Source of the DNA: Xanthomonas nasturtii
GTDB lineage: Bacteria; Pseudomonadota; Gammaproteobacteria; Xanthomonadales; Xanthomonadaceae
Length of the DNA: 64,000 nt
Direction of reading: 5' to 3'
Assembly: GCF_001660815.1 (NCBI RefSeq)
Contig: NZ_LYMI01000009.1
Span: 115,589-179,588, forward strand
Below are positions 45,840 to 58,831 of this stretch, one piece after another. The translations under genes and the position numbers were made by a program. The notes beneath the pieces were generated by a model. That model ran no database searches. It was not told where the DNA came from and saw only the letters and a program-made list of their open reading frames with translations. The first letter of the stretch is position 1, and each line of letters opens with the position of its first letter.

Positions 45840-48197
45840 ATGGACCGTAGAACCTTTCTGCGTCAGGGCATGGCGGCTACGGCAGCTGTCGGTACAGGTG
45901 CTGGGCTGGCACTACCTGCCACGGCAGCAAGGGCAACCGCCGCGCCGCCGCCGGCACGGCCGCATCTGCAGCCGCTGCCTTCGGCCGCGCATGTGGGCAG
46001 TACGCTGTGCAGCTTCACGCACCTGCAGCAACGCTGGACGGTCTACGAGCATCTGGACGATGCGCAAGGCCAGCTCACGTTGTGGACCGACAGCGGCATG
46101 CTGCAGCTGGACAAGCGCACCGAGCCAACCTATCCGGCCGAGCGCAAGCCGTACTTCGGGCTGCCGCTGGCGCAAGTAGCGATGGCCGAAGCCGACCTGC
46201 TGGCCGACCGCCTGCTGCGCGATGGCGACCCGGACGAGGCTCAGGTGCGCGATGTGGCGCCGCCGCCCGCGTCCTTGCTCGACCCCAAGGACAACGGCGG
46301 CCGCTGGCCGTGGACCACCTTTGTGGGCACGCGCGAAAGCCTGGACACCATGCCGATCCTGCCCAACGGCCGCAGCCGCACCTCGCGTCCGGAACATGCC
46401 TTCACCGAGCTGGGCGAGGAAGCGCTGATCAAGCGCCGCGAAGAAGGCATGCTCGGTGGCTGGATGCCGGCGGTGCGCAAGGTGATGCGCCGCGAAGGCG
46501 AGGTCGATGCCTGGTACGACGTGCTGGTGTTTGCCGATGTGCGGGCAAGCGACCGCTTCGTGGCGCAGACCTGGCACCGCACGATGAAGGTGCAGGCCGG
46601 CGCCATCGTCGCGGTGCACTACACCCACAGCTATCCCGAATTTGCGCCATCGCGCAGCGCCGCCACTGCCGAACAGTTCTACGCGGCGTTGATAGATTTC
46701 GCCGCGTACTGGCAGCAGGCGCTGGACGGTACCGTGCAGGCGCAGCTGCCCGATGCCAGCTGGAACGACATGGCGCAGTTCGCGTTTGCGCGCGAGCTGG
46801 TGGTGCGCCCGGGTGGCGATTACCCCAAGTACGGCGCCGTGGAACGCGACTACTACGGCAACGAATACGACGGCTTCCAGGACACGTTTACCAGTTCGTT
46901 CTACGCCAACCTGGAGTGGGGCCGCTTCGCGCAGGCTGCGGCGGTACTCGATAATTACTTCGATGATTTCGTGCAGGACGATGGCCTGCCGAACATGCGC
47001 GGGCCCGAGGTTGGCCAGTTCGGGCTGACGTTGTCGCTGCTGGCGCGCTACCTGCGTTACACCGGCGATGCGCCACGGCTGCGGCGCTTGTTGCCCAAGA
47101 TTGCCGCCACCGCGCAGGTATTGTGTGCATTGCACGACCAGGCGCTGGCATTGCCGCGCACCGCGCACGGGCATGGCCTGCTGCATGGCTGGAACGAATC
47201 CGACGCCTGCCTGTTTTCCGATCCATCATTATGGTGGAAGCCGTATTACGCCAACAGCGCGCTGACAATCCGCGGTTGGGAAGACATCGCACAGGTGTGG
47301 AACACACTTGGCGGCGATATCGGCCAGGCAACACAGTGGCAGCGCCGCGCCAGGCAACTGCGCGCGCGCCTGGAAGCCAGCCTGCGTGCCAACGTGCGCC
47401 GCGATATCTCGCCACCGTACGTGGGCCCGTTGCCCGGCACCACACTGACCTTCCGCCAATCGCTGCTGCAGGAAAAACCCAGCGAACAGCAATGGCCGCA
47501 TCGTGCGTATGCTGAGTTGCTGCAGGCCGACGTACTGCCGGACGATCTGGCCAACCTGGTGGTCGATTGCTTGCGTGGTCATGGCGGTACCAGCATCGGC
47601 GTGGTGGCCAATATCGCGCCGCCGGAGCCGGGCAGCCGCGATCTGCTCGGCTTCATTTCCTACGGCTATGCGCAACAGCTTCTGCGGTTGGACCGCATCG
47701 AAGAATATCTGTTGTTCGTCTACGCGCACCGCTACCAGGTGCACACGCGCGGCAGCTGGACGGCGGGCGAAGTCAGCGGCATCACCGGTGGCATGCCGTT
47801 GTTCTGCATCCCGGCGCAGATGACCATCCCGCTGCTGCTGCGCTGGATGCTGGTCAGCGACGACAGCGCGGGCGAGCAGTTGTTTCTCGCACGCGCGCTA
47901 CCGCGCGCATGGCTGGGCAGCGGCACGCCGCTGGGCATCACCGCAGCGCCAACGCGCTGGGGCACGGTGACGCTGAGCCTGCGGACCGACGTGGCCGCGG
48001 GGCGTATCGATGCAGAGGTGCAGTTGCCCGAGCGCACACCCAAACGCACCTGGCTGACCCTGCGCGCTCCAGCGGGCACGCGTCTGCAACGTGTGCTCAT
48101 CGACGACACACCGGCGCGCCTGCAAGGTCCGCATGCCGACCGCGTGGCGCTGCCCGCACGCGCGGCAACGGTGAGGGTGCAGGCGTGGTACGGCTGA
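45840..48197 (+). CDS. Tat-exported (alpha/alpha)6-type glycoside hydrolase, family not assigned
   Basis: A 785-residue protein. A twin-arginine signal (MDRRTFLRQGMAATAA, cleavage near AARATAA) implies folded export. The N-terminal half is beta-rich. The central region, with DYYGNEYDGFQDTFTSSFYA, the DDGLPNMRGPEVGQFGL block and LLHGWNESDACLF, looks like the repeated helices and acidic loops of an (alpha/alpha)6-barrel glycosidase. A small beta domain ends the chain. I do not recognise the GH family with certainty. With GH127 three genes downstream, a role on arabinosylated hydroxyproline glycans is possible, for instance as the counterpart of the beta-L-arabinobiosidase (GH121, HypBA2) of bifidobacteria. 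That is a hypothesis. Confidence 0.75.
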   Translation: MDRRTFLRQGMAATAAVGTGAGLALPATAARATAAPPPARPHLQPLPSAAHVGSTLCSFTHLQQRWTVYEHLDDAQGQLTLWTDSGMLQLDKRTEPTYPAERKPYFGLPLAQVAMAEADLLADRLLRDGDPDEAQVRDVAPPPASLLDPKDNGGRWPWTTFVGTRESLDTMPILPNGRSRTSRPEHAFTELGEEALIKRREEGMLGGWMPAVRKVMRREGEVDAWYDVLVFADVRASDRFVAQTWHRTMKVQAGAIVAVHYTHSYPEFAPSRSAATAEQFYAALIDFAAYWQQALDGTVQAQLPDASWNDMAQFAFARELVVRPGGDYPKYGAVERDYYGNEYDGFQDTFTSSFYANLEWGRFAQAAAVLDNYFDDFVQDDGLPNMRGPEVGQFGLTLSLLARYLRYTGDAPRLRRLLPKIAATAQVLCALHDQALALPRTAHGHGLLHGWNESDACLFSDPSLWWKPYYANSALTIRGWEDIAQVWNTLGGDIGQATQWQRRARQLRARLEASLRANVRRDISPPYVGPLPGTTLTFRQSLLQEKPSEQQWPHRAYAELLQADVLPDDLANLVVDCLRGHGGTSIGVVANIAPPEPGSRDLLGFISYGYAQQLLRLDRIEEYLLFVYAHRYQVHTRGSWTAGEVSGITGGMPLFCIPAQMTIPLLLRWMLVSDDSAGEQLFLARALPRAWLGSGTPLGITAAPTRWGTVTLSLRTDVAAGRIDAEVQLPERTPKRTWLTLRAPAGTRLQRVLIDDTPARLQGPHADRVALPARAATVRVQAWYG

Positions 48198-48980
48198 GGC
48201 ACGGCGCGCCAGCCCGGCGCTGCTGCGCTGCCGTACGGTGCAGCGCCGCGCGATTGGCACAACCACTGACCTTCCCGATATGTTCGACCGCCGGCACTGC
48301 AATCGGTGCGGCTCCGCCGGTGCGCCAGCACCCACGGTGCGGCGCAGCCTTGCAGGAATGGAAGGGTGTGGCCGTCAAAGCGAAGCATGCCTCCGGTGTC
48401 GGCGCTGCCGATGCTGCACCCTGAGTACAAGTGACTCACGGCCCGCCCTTCAAGCGGACACGCGTGCACCTTTCGTCACGTCGTCGTATCGCAATCGTCG
48501 CGTGGTGCACCAGCATCCAGCGGTAGCGGCCATCTTGCCGGTGATCCTTGCGTCCTGTGGCAGTGACACCTCGCACGTCTGCAACACCGCAATCGCTGCA
48601 CAGCAATGCGCGTGCGATTGCGGACTGGAGCGCGCTCGCACCACCAACGCACGATGGTTCACTTGCGAACCATGCTGTTTTCCGCATGCGCTGTCGCCAA
48701 ATGCGACAAGACGTGGCGCGTGCGCACAGGCACATTGTGACCAGCTGATGAAACTGGAGCGCATGGGCGCCTTCAGTGCGGAATCCACCTCTTCCTGACA
48801 ACACGCGTTGCTGCGCGATCGCTCGCCTGTGCCGCAGGTTGTCCGCGTGTCTGCACTACGGGCGTGAGCAGCGGTTTCGCTGCGTCATGCCTCTGCCAAT
48901 CACCTCGACCTGCGCCGCTGTACGCCGGCACGGGCGCGTGTTGCCCATCGTTTGTCTGTTGTACGACTCAGGAGCCTTGC
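48198..48980. other. long spacer before the TonB-dependent receptor
   Basis: About 780 bases with no recognisable protein. The open frames here have no plausible composition and no ribosome-binding sites. The receptor's own GGAG lies at 48971. The size suggests a separately regulated receptor promoter. I could not identify an operator palindrome. Confidence 0.45.
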
Positions 48981-51875
48981 ATGCCGATGTTGCCGTTGCC
49001 TCTCTCCCGCACCTGCGGCGCCACCATGCGGCCATTGCCGAGCATGCTCACCACCGCGCTGTTGCTGGCGTTGTCGGCAGGTGCGGTCGCGCCGGTGTCG
49101 GCACAGCAGGCGACCGCTGGCGATACGACGCAGACCCTGGACAGCGTGGTGGTCACCGGCTCGCGCCTGCGCCGCGTGGATACCGAAACCGCCAACCCGG
49201 TGGTGACCGTCAGCCAGGAACAGATCGCCGCCACCGGCAAGGCGACCGTCGGCGATCTGTTGCAGGAGCTGCCATCGATTGCCGGCAACGCCACCAACCC
49301 GTACACCAACAACGGCGGCGGCACGGGCGCGTCCGCAATTTCGCTGCGCGGCCTGGGCGACAAACGCACGCTGGTGCTGGTCAACGGCGTCCGGCTGGCC
49401 TACAACGATGTCAACGCCATTCCGTCCAGCATGATCGAGCGGATCGAAGTGCTCAGCGATGGCGCCTCGGCGGTCTACGGCTCCGATGCGATCGGTGGCG
49501 TGGTCAATTTCATCCTGCGCACGCGCTTCGACGGCGTGCAGTTCAGCAGCGACTTCGGCACCAGCAGTGAAGGCGATGGCAACCGCCACAACTTCACCCT
49601 GACCACCGGCAAGACCTGGGAGCGCGGTAGCCTGATCGGCGGCCTGTCGCACCACAACATCGACCCGGTCTCGGCAGCGGCGCGCGATTACTCCAGGGAC
49701 GCGCTCGCCTTGACCAATGGCCAACCGGTGAAGCAGGGCTCGTCCGCCACGCCCACCGGCACGGTCAACTTCAACGACGGCTCGGATCAATCGCTGCTGC
49801 TCGCCCAGTCCAATGGCTGCGGGCGCGTCACCCTCAACAGCGGCGTCAGCGGGCGCGCCGGCCCGGGCGATTTCCATTGCTACAACGCCAGCGCAGACTC
49901 CTACAACTACCAGCCATTCAACCTGCTGCAAACGCCGCAAAAACGCACCAACGCCTTCCTGCTGGGCACCTATCGCTTCAGCGACAGCGTCGAGGGCTAC
50001 GTCAACACATGGTTCAGTAAAACCGAATCGGCCTCGATCATTGCGCCAATTCCGATCTTCTCCAACGGCGACAACATCCTGGTGTCGGCGCAGAGTTACT
50101 ACAACCCGTTCGGCGTGAACTTCGGCACCGACCGCAGCACCGGCACCTCCTACAACGACCTCAACACGCGCGCCACCGTGCTGGGTAATCGCAGCTACCA
50201 ATACAACACCTACAACTTCCAGATCAGCCCCGGCCTGCGCGGCCGCTTCGGCGACAGCTCCTGGCAATGGGATGCCACCTTCAACTATGGAAAGGTCAAG
50301 CAGAAGTCGATCAACAACGGCTTTCTCGACTATGCCGCGTTCAATCAAGCCATCGGCCCGTCGTTCCTGGACAGCGATGGTGTGGTGAAGTGCGGCAGTG
50401 CTGGCGCAGCGGTTGCCGGCTGCACGCCGTTGAATTTCTTCAACCTCAACGACAGCTCCAACCTTGCGACCCTGCAAGGCATGGTGGTCAATCCCATCGT
50501 CACCAGCGTGTACACGGTCAAGCAGTTCGAGGCCAATGCAAACGGCACCTTGTTCGACTTGCCTGCCGTCGCGGCCAGCCTGGCGGCCGGCATTTCCTAC
50601 CGCAAGGAGCGCTCCACCACCGCCTCGGACCCGCTGTGGACTGGCGATGAAAACGGCCTGTGCGGGGTGATCGAGTTCTGCTCGTCCACCTTGAGTGGCA
50701 GTTTCGACGTCAAGGAAGCCTATGCCGAAGCGCTGTTCCCGCTGCTCAAGGATCTGCCCGGCATCAACGCGTTGAACATCACCGTGGGCACGCGTTTTTC
50801 CGACTACAGCTCGGTGGGCAGCAAGACCAATAGCAAGCTGTCGCTTGAATACCGCCCGATCGAAAACCTGCTGCTGCGCGGCACCGTGTCGCAGGTGTTC
50901 CGCGCGCCCAACATCAACGAACTGTATGCCGGCGTGGCCGGCGATGCGGCGACCGTCAACGACCCCTGCAATGGCTACACCGGTGGCAACACCGTGGCCT
51001 GCGCCAACGTGCCCACCGACGGCAGCTACCAGCAATCGGACGGGCAGGTGTCGGGCAAGGTGTCCGGTGCGGCGGTGGCGGGCTACCAGCTCAAGCCGGA
51101 AACCGGCAAGTCGTACGATGTGGGGTTCGTGTACGACCCGCAATGGATCGATGGCCTGTCGTTGAGCGCAGACTGGTGGCGCATCGACCTGGAAGACACC
51201 ATCACCACGGTGTCGGCGCAGACCGTGCTCAATCAATGCTTCGCCAACCCGGCCAGCGCGTTCTGCGCGTTGATCCATCGCAACGGCAACGGCACCATCA
51301 ATTACATCGCCGAGCCCACCGTCAACCTGGGCAAGCTCTGGGCCAAGGGCATGGACTTCAACCTGACCTACCGCTTGCCGGCAACTGCCTGGGGCAACGT
51401 CACCGCCGGCCTCAACGGCACCTATCTCACCCGTTACGACGTGCTGCCCGACACCACCGACCCCAGCTCGGTCACCATCCACAACGTGGGCCGCTACACC
51501 CAGGCCTACGGCAACTTCCCGCGCTGGCGTGCATTGGGCACGGTGAGCTGGGCACTGGACGACTGGAGCGCCACCTGGCGCATCCGCTATGTGGGGCACA
51601 CCGCCATCGGCAATTCGGATCCGGACCAGAGCCTTTCCGCCGATTCCAGCCAGCCGACCGTGGTGCGCAACATCGGCGCCTACGTCTACAACAACCTGCA
51701 GCTTGGCTACAACGTGGAACCCTGGCACACGCGCTTTGAAGTGGGCGTGGACAACATCGCCAACAAGCAGCCGCCGTTGTATTACTCCAACAACGTGGGC
51801 AATGCGAACACCGATGTGGCCACCTACGATTTGCTGGGTCGGTTCTATTGGGCGCGCGCGACGGTGAAGTTTTGA
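48981..51875 (+). CDS. TonB-dependent outer-membrane receptor
   Basis: A 964-residue receptor. The start at 48981 has GGAG upstream; a longer frame from 48864 gives an implausible leader. The signal peptide ends near APVSAQQ (residue about 40). A TonB box (TLDSVVVTGSRLRR) and a plug domain (ATVGDLLQELPSIAG, SAISLRGLGDKRTLVLVNGV, DGASAVYGSDAIGGVVNFIL) precede a 22-strand barrel that ends in aromatic FYWARATVKF. The type is that of large carbohydrate or peptide receptors common in Xanthomonas CUT loci. It is flanked by two Tat-exported hydrolases, so the likely ligand is one of their products, for example arabino-oligosaccharides or glycopeptides. Confidence 0.94.
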   Translation: MPMLPLPLSRTCGATMRPLPSMLTTALLLALSAGAVAPVSAQQATAGDTTQTLDSVVVTGSRLRRVDTETANPVVTVSQEQIAATGKATVGDLLQELPSIAGNATNPYTNNGGGTGASAISLRGLGDKRTLVLVNGVRLAYNDVNAIPSSMIERIEVLSDGASAVYGSDAIGGVVNFILRTRFDGVQFSSDFGTSSEGDGNRHNFTLTTGKTWERGSLIGGLSHHNIDPVSAAARDYSRDALALTNGQPVKQGSSATPTGTVNFNDGSDQSLLLAQSNGCGRVTLNSGVSGRAGPGDFHCYNASADSYNYQPFNLLQTPQKRTNAFLLGTYRFSDSVEGYVNTWFSKTESASIIAPIPIFSNGDNILVSAQSYYNPFGVNFGTDRSTGTSYNDLNTRATVLGNRSYQYNTYNFQISPGLRGRFGDSSWQWDATFNYGKVKQKSINNGFLDYAAFNQAIGPSFLDSDGVVKCGSAGAAVAGCTPLNFFNLNDSSNLATLQGMVVNPIVTSVYTVKQFEANANGTLFDLPAVAASLAAGISYRKERSTTASDPLWTGDENGLCGVIEFCSSTLSGSFDVKEAYAEALFPLLKDLPGINALNITVGTRFSDYSSVGSKTNSKLSLEYRPIENLLLRGTVSQVFRAPNINELYAGVAGDAATVNDPCNGYTGGNTVACANVPTDGSYQQSDGQVSGKVSGAAVAGYQLKPETGKSYDVGFVYDPQWIDGLSLSADWWRIDLEDTITTVSAQTVLNQCFANPASAFCALIHRNGNGTINYIAEPTVNLGKLWAKGMDFNLTYRLPATAWGNVTAGLNGTYLTRYDVLPDTTDPSSVTIHNVGRYTQAYGNFPRWRALGTVSWALDDWSATWRIRYVGHTAIGNSDPDQSLSADSSQPTVVRNIGAYVYNNLQLGYNVEPWHTRFEVGVDNIANKQPPLYYSNNVGNANTDVATYDLLGRFYWARATVKF

Positions 51876-52013
51876 GTGCCGAAGCGCGCGGGGAGGGGGA
51901 GCCGGTCGCGCGTAAGCCACGCTTGTGCAGTCGCGAAAGATCGCCGCTGCGCATGCCTTTGTTTGCAATGGTGCGCGCAGTCCATGCGTGCCGACAGGAG
52001 CTAAGCTGAGCCC

Positions 52014-54389
52014 ATGACGGAGATGCCTGCGAGCGAATCAACCAACGCCCACGCACCGAGTGTGTCGCGGCGGCGTTTTCTGGCCTGGAGCAGCCTGGCG
52101 GTTGCCGCCGGCTTCCTGCGGTTCCCTGCCCAGGCCAGCGCTGCGCAACCGGGCAGCGTACGCGCGGTGCCGCTGGCCCAGGTCAGGCTCACGCCGTCGT
52201 TGTTCCTGGATGCGCTCAATACCAACCGCCGTTATCTGATGCGCCTGCAGCCGGACCGCCTGCTGCACAACTTCGTACTGTATGCCGGCCTCGATCCCAA
52301 GGCGCCGGCCTATGGCGGCTGGGAAGCGGACACCATCGCCGGGCACACGCTCGGCCACTACCTCAGCGCACTGGCGCTGATGCATGCGCAGACCGGCGAT
52401 GCGCAATGCCGCACGCGCGCGGCCTACATCGTCAGCGAACTGGCCCGCTGCCAGGCACATGCCGGCGATGGCTACGTGGCCGGCTTCACCCGCAAGAACG
52501 CGGCAGGGCAGATCGAAAGCGGGCGCGCGGTCTTCGACGAACTCAAACGCGGCAAGATCGACCCGGCGCCGTTCTATCTCAACGGTAGCTGGGCGCCGCT
52601 CTACACCTGGCACAAACTGTTCGCCGGTTTGCTCGACGTGCATGCGCATTGCGGCAACGCGCAAGCGCTACAGGTGGCAGTCGCCCTGGCCGGGTATCTG
52701 CAGGGCATCTTCTCCGCGCTCGACGACGCGCAATTGCAGAAAGTGTTGTCGTGCGAATTCGGCGGCCTCAACGAATCGTTCGTCGAACTGCATGTGCAAA
52801 CCGGCGACGCGCAATGGCAGGCGCTGGCGCAGCGCCTGCATCACCACGCCGTGCTCGACCCACTCATCGCCCAGCGCGACGAGTTGGTGCACCAGCATTC
52901 CAATACCAACATCCCCAAGCTGATCGGCCTGGCACGCGAGTACGAGGTCACCGGCGATGCCGCATCCGGCGCCGCAGCGCGCTTCTTCTGGCACACCGTC
53001 ATCAACCACCACACCTATGTGATCGGCGGCAATGGCGACCGCGAATATTTCCAGCAGCCGGACAGCATCTCGAAATTCCTCACCGAACAAACCTGCGAGC
53101 ATTGCGCCAGCTACAACATGCTCAAGCTCACCCGGCATCTGTATCAATGGGGGCCGCAAGCCGCGTTCTTCGATTACTACGAGCGCACCTTGCTCAATCA
53201 CGTGATGGCGCAGCAGCACCCGCGCACCGGCATGTTCACCTACATGACACCGCTGCTGGCCGGCGAAGCGCGCGGCTGGTCGTCGCCGTTCGACGATTTC
53301 TGGTGTTGCGTCGGCAGCGGCATGGAAGCGCACGCGCAGTTCGGCGACTCGATCTACTGGGAAGACGGGCAGGGCGTCTACGTCAATCTATATGTGCCTT
53401 CCACCGTGCGCGATGCCGCCGGCTTCGCACTGACCTTGCACAGCACGCTGCCCGAACAAGGCCAGGTCGCACTGCGCATCGAAGCCGCACCAGCGGAGGC
53501 ACGCACGCTGGCCTTGCGCGTGCCCGGCTGGGCCAGCGCGCCCACGCTGCAGGTCAACGGTGAGCTGCAAACCCTGCAGCCGGTGGATGGCTACCTGCGC
53601 ATCGCACGGGTGTGGAAGGCTGGCGACACCGTGTCCCTGCAGCTGGACATGCCGTTGCGCCTGGAACCCACGGCGGACGACCCGGCCTGGGTGACGCTCA
53701 TGCGCGGCCCGCTAGTGCTCGCCGCCGACCTTGGCGACGCCGCAACGCCCTGGAGCACCAAGACCCCCGCACTGGTCGGTGGCGATGAAGTGCTGCAACG
53801 CCTGCAGCCACTGCCGGTACACGGCCATTACGCATATGCCGACGGCGCCCAGCAATGGCATTTCTCGCCGTTCTACGCCCAGTTCGACCGCCGCAGCGCG
53901 GTGTACCTGGAACACCGCGACGCCGCCGCCTGGCAGCAACGCCAGGCCGAACAAGCCGCCGGCGCGCAACAGCAAAAAGCCCTGGATACCCGCGCACTCG
54001 ACCACGTTGCGCTTGGCGACGACACCTCCGAAAAAGCCCACGCACTCACCAGCGAAAGCTCTTACGCACTGAGCTACCGCCGCCGCGCCGGCCGCGACGC
54101 CCGCACCGGCGGCTTCATCGCCTTCACCGTGCGCAACACCACACAGGCGCGCATCCTGCGCCTGCGGTACTGGGGCGCCGAAACCCGCCGCCGCTTCCGC
54201 ATCCTCGCCGACGGCGAACTCATCGCCAACGAACGCCTCGACGGCAACCGCGGCCTGGATTTCGTCGACGTGGACTACGCCTTACCCGCAGCGGTAGCAG
54301 GTCGCACCACCCTGCAGATCCGCATCGAACCGGAAACCGGTTATTCGGCAGGGCCGGCGTTTGGGTGCTGGGTGCTGGAGTCGGCGTGA
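52014..54389 (+). CDS. GH127 beta-L-arabinofuranosidase
   Basis: A 791-residue enzyme with a twin-arginine signal (SRRRFLAWSSLAVAAGF, cleavage near ASAAQ). The (alpha/alpha)6 barrel carries the DUF1680/GH127 zinc site: Glu362 and Cys364 in TCEHCASYN, and Cys431-Cys432 in DFWCCVGSG. In Bifidobacterium HypBA1 the equivalent first Cys of the CC pair is the nucleophile. The family removes beta-1,2-linked L-arabinofuranose, typically from hydroxyproline-linked arabinosides of extensin. That ties this gene to the hydroxyproline catabolic operon 21 kb upstream. C-terminal beta domains complete the chain. AGGAG lies 16 bases before the start. Confidence 0.93.
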   Translation: MTEMPASESTNAHAPSVSRRRFLAWSSLAVAAGFLRFPAQASAAQPGSVRAVPLAQVRLTPSLFLDALNTNRRYLMRLQPDRLLHNFVLYAGLDPKAPAYGGWEADTIAGHTLGHYLSALALMHAQTGDAQCRTRAAYIVSELARCQAHAGDGYVAGFTRKNAAGQIESGRAVFDELKRGKIDPAPFYLNGSWAPLYTWHKLFAGLLDVHAHCGNAQALQVAVALAGYLQGIFSALDDAQLQKVLSCEFGGLNESFVELHVQTGDAQWQALAQRLHHHAVLDPLIAQRDELVHQHSNTNIPKLIGLAREYEVTGDAASGAAARFFWHTVINHHTYVIGGNGDREYFQQPDSISKFLTEQTCEHCASYNMLKLTRHLYQWGPQAAFFDYYERTLLNHVMAQQHPRTGMFTYMTPLLAGEARGWSSPFDDFWCCVGSGMEAHAQFGDSIYWEDGQGVYVNLYVPSTVRDAAGFALTLHSTLPEQGQVALRIEAAPAEARTLALRVPGWASAPTLQVNGELQTLQPVDGYLRIARVWKAGDTVSLQLDMPLRLEPTADDPAWVTLMRGPLVLAADLGDAATPWSTKTPALVGGDEVLQRLQPLPVHGHYAYADGAQQWHFSPFYAQFDRRSAVYLEHRDAAAWQQRQAEQAAGAQQQKALDTRALDHVALGDDTSEKAHALTSESSYALSYRRRAGRDARTGGFIAFTVRNTTQARILRLRYWGAETRRRFRILADGELIANERLDGNRGLDFVDVDYALPAAVAGRTTLQIRIEPETGYSAGPAFGCWVLESA

Positions 54390-54971
54390 GAGCGGGGGGA
54401 CAGAAACGCAGCCGTTGCCGCATCGCTGTAGTTACCTATGAGCTGTGTCACGCGTAGATGGCACACCGCAAGCACACAACCAGCAAAGCATCAGAAGCAA
54501 CCAGCGCAGGGAACAAAAGCCCCTCTCCCCCCGGGAGAGGGGTTGGGGTGAGGGTACGTAGGCGAAGCCCCCACGACAATCCATCGCACCACGTTGCCTC
54601 ACCGCCTCGCCACGGAATCCTCCGCAGCAGCCACCACCAACTCACCTCGACGCGCAACGGGCTGCAACTTGCAACCAACCGCAAGTCGCAACTGCTCCAA
54701 CGATAGCCCCCGCAAGCGCAAGCGGGAAATCTGTCGACGATCCACTGCACTCTGTGATGAGGTAAGTTGGCTGCAGTCCGCTGCGCCGCGTCTGCCTGGT
54801 CGAGTAGAGATCGCAAGGCCACCCATCCTGGCGGTTGGCCAGCGTCGACGACATGCGGCAGCTGTGCGAAGCCGAGTGCCTGCCTAAACGTATGTCTTGT
54901 GCCTGCCGAAATGCGCAAAAAAAGACCGGCGCGCAGGCCGGTCTTTGGATGACACCCAGTGCAGCTGCCGC
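54390..54971. other. spacer between GH127 gene and htpG, with a dispersed repeat
   Basis: About 580 bases between convergent genes. At 54514-54560 a CCCCTCTCCCCCCGGGAGAG hairpin followed by GGTTGGGGTGAGGGTAC is a partial copy of the triplicated repeat at 35 kb. The htpG terminator lies at the right end. The middle shows nothing recognisable. Confidence 0.6.
54917..54946 (-). terminator. rho-independent terminator of htpG
   Basis: On the minus strand, AAAGACCGGC, a short loop and GCCGGTCTTT form a perfect 10-bp stem, followed by a run of seven T residues. It sits 25 bases after the htpG stop. The stem is flanked by A and T on both sides, so some bidirectional activity toward the GH127 side is possible. 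Confidence 0.9.
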
Positions 54972-56876
<1,905 letters not shown>

Positions 56877-57054
56877 TGGGGTCGTGCTCCATGGTGGTCC
56901 AGGCCGCAACGCGGCCGATGGCCTGGGGGATGCGGGCTTCTGCCGATTTTTCAAGGCGGGCCCCGGCGAACGGGCCGTGCGTGGCTGCCGGGCCGGGCAG
57001 GGCGGCCGTGGCGATGGCGGCGCTATCATGGCTGGCCATTCGTCCTATCCTTAG

Positions 57055-58242
<1,188 letters not shown>

Positions 58243-58288
58243 TCTCATCTGTCGTTCCATCACCACGCTTTTCAAAGGGAGGAGTTTC

Positions 58289-58786
58289 ATGAAACACACC
58301 ATGCGCGCTCTGGCGCTCGCTTCGATCGCCGCACTGGCGGTCACCGCCTGCAAGAAGGAAGAGCCGGCGCCGACCGCTGCTGCCGCTCCGGCGCCGCTGA
58401 AGGCACCGGCCAAGGACGACAACGCCGGCTGGAAGAAGTACCTGCAGGAAGTGGTTGGCCAGAACCTGGGCGCCACCACCAACAGCCCGTTCCTGTACTA
58501 CTTGCCGCCGGAGTCCGATGCCGAGTTCGCCGGCAGCTACGAGCGTCAGCTGGAAAGCGTCAAGACCGCACTCGCCCGTGGCGTGCAGCCGGGCAACATG
58601 CTGGCCTTCGGTTCGTCCGCCTCCACCAAGATGGCCGACCTGATCGATGCCGCGTTCAAGGACGTGCAGCCGGATTCGATGAAGGGCGTGCGCGTGTTGT
58701 TCATTGGCGACGCCGCCGAGAATGCGCGCGTGCAGACCATCGTCCAGCCCAAGGGCGCGGAATACACCTTCGTTGAAGCCAAGTAG
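58289..58786 (+). CDS. small conserved lipoprotein of unknown function
   Basis: A 165-residue protein with a strong ribosome-binding site (GGGAGGAG). The signal peptide (residues 1-20) ends in lipobox AVTAC, followed by charged KKEE and an Ala/Pro linker of about 25 residues. The globular part reads WKKYLQEVVGQNL, FLYYLPPESDAEFAGSYE, NMLAFGSSASTKMADLID, VRVLFIGDAAEN. It is common beside coaD in xanthomonads, but the function is unknown to me. It probably lies at the outer membrane. Confidence 0.8.
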   Translation: MKHTMRALALASIAALAVTACKKEEPAPTAAAAPAPLKAPAKDDNAGWKKYLQEVVGQNLGATTNSPFLYYLPPESDAEFAGSYERQLESVKTALARGVQPGNMLAFGSSASTKMADLIDAAFKDVQPDSMKGVRVLFIGDAAENARVQTIVQPKGAEYTFVEAK

Positions 58787-58796
58787 TGCAGCACCA

Positions 58797-58826
58797 GGCC
58801 GGCTGCGCGGGAGGGCGCAGCCGGCC
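58797..58826 (+). terminator. GC-rich hairpin after the lipoprotein gene
   Basis: GGCCGGCTGCGC and GCGCAGCCGGCC form a perfect 12-bp stem with a six-base loop, starting 10 bases after the stop codon. No T-run follows, so it may be a rho-assisted terminator or an mRNA-stabilising hairpin. Confidence 0.65.
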
Positions 58827-58831
58827 GCAGT

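Noticed and set aside
48238..48798. 186-codon frame in the spacer before the TonB receptor
   Set aside because: Cys- and Arg-rich composition, no start signal, no familiar motif; comparable frames exist on the other strand.
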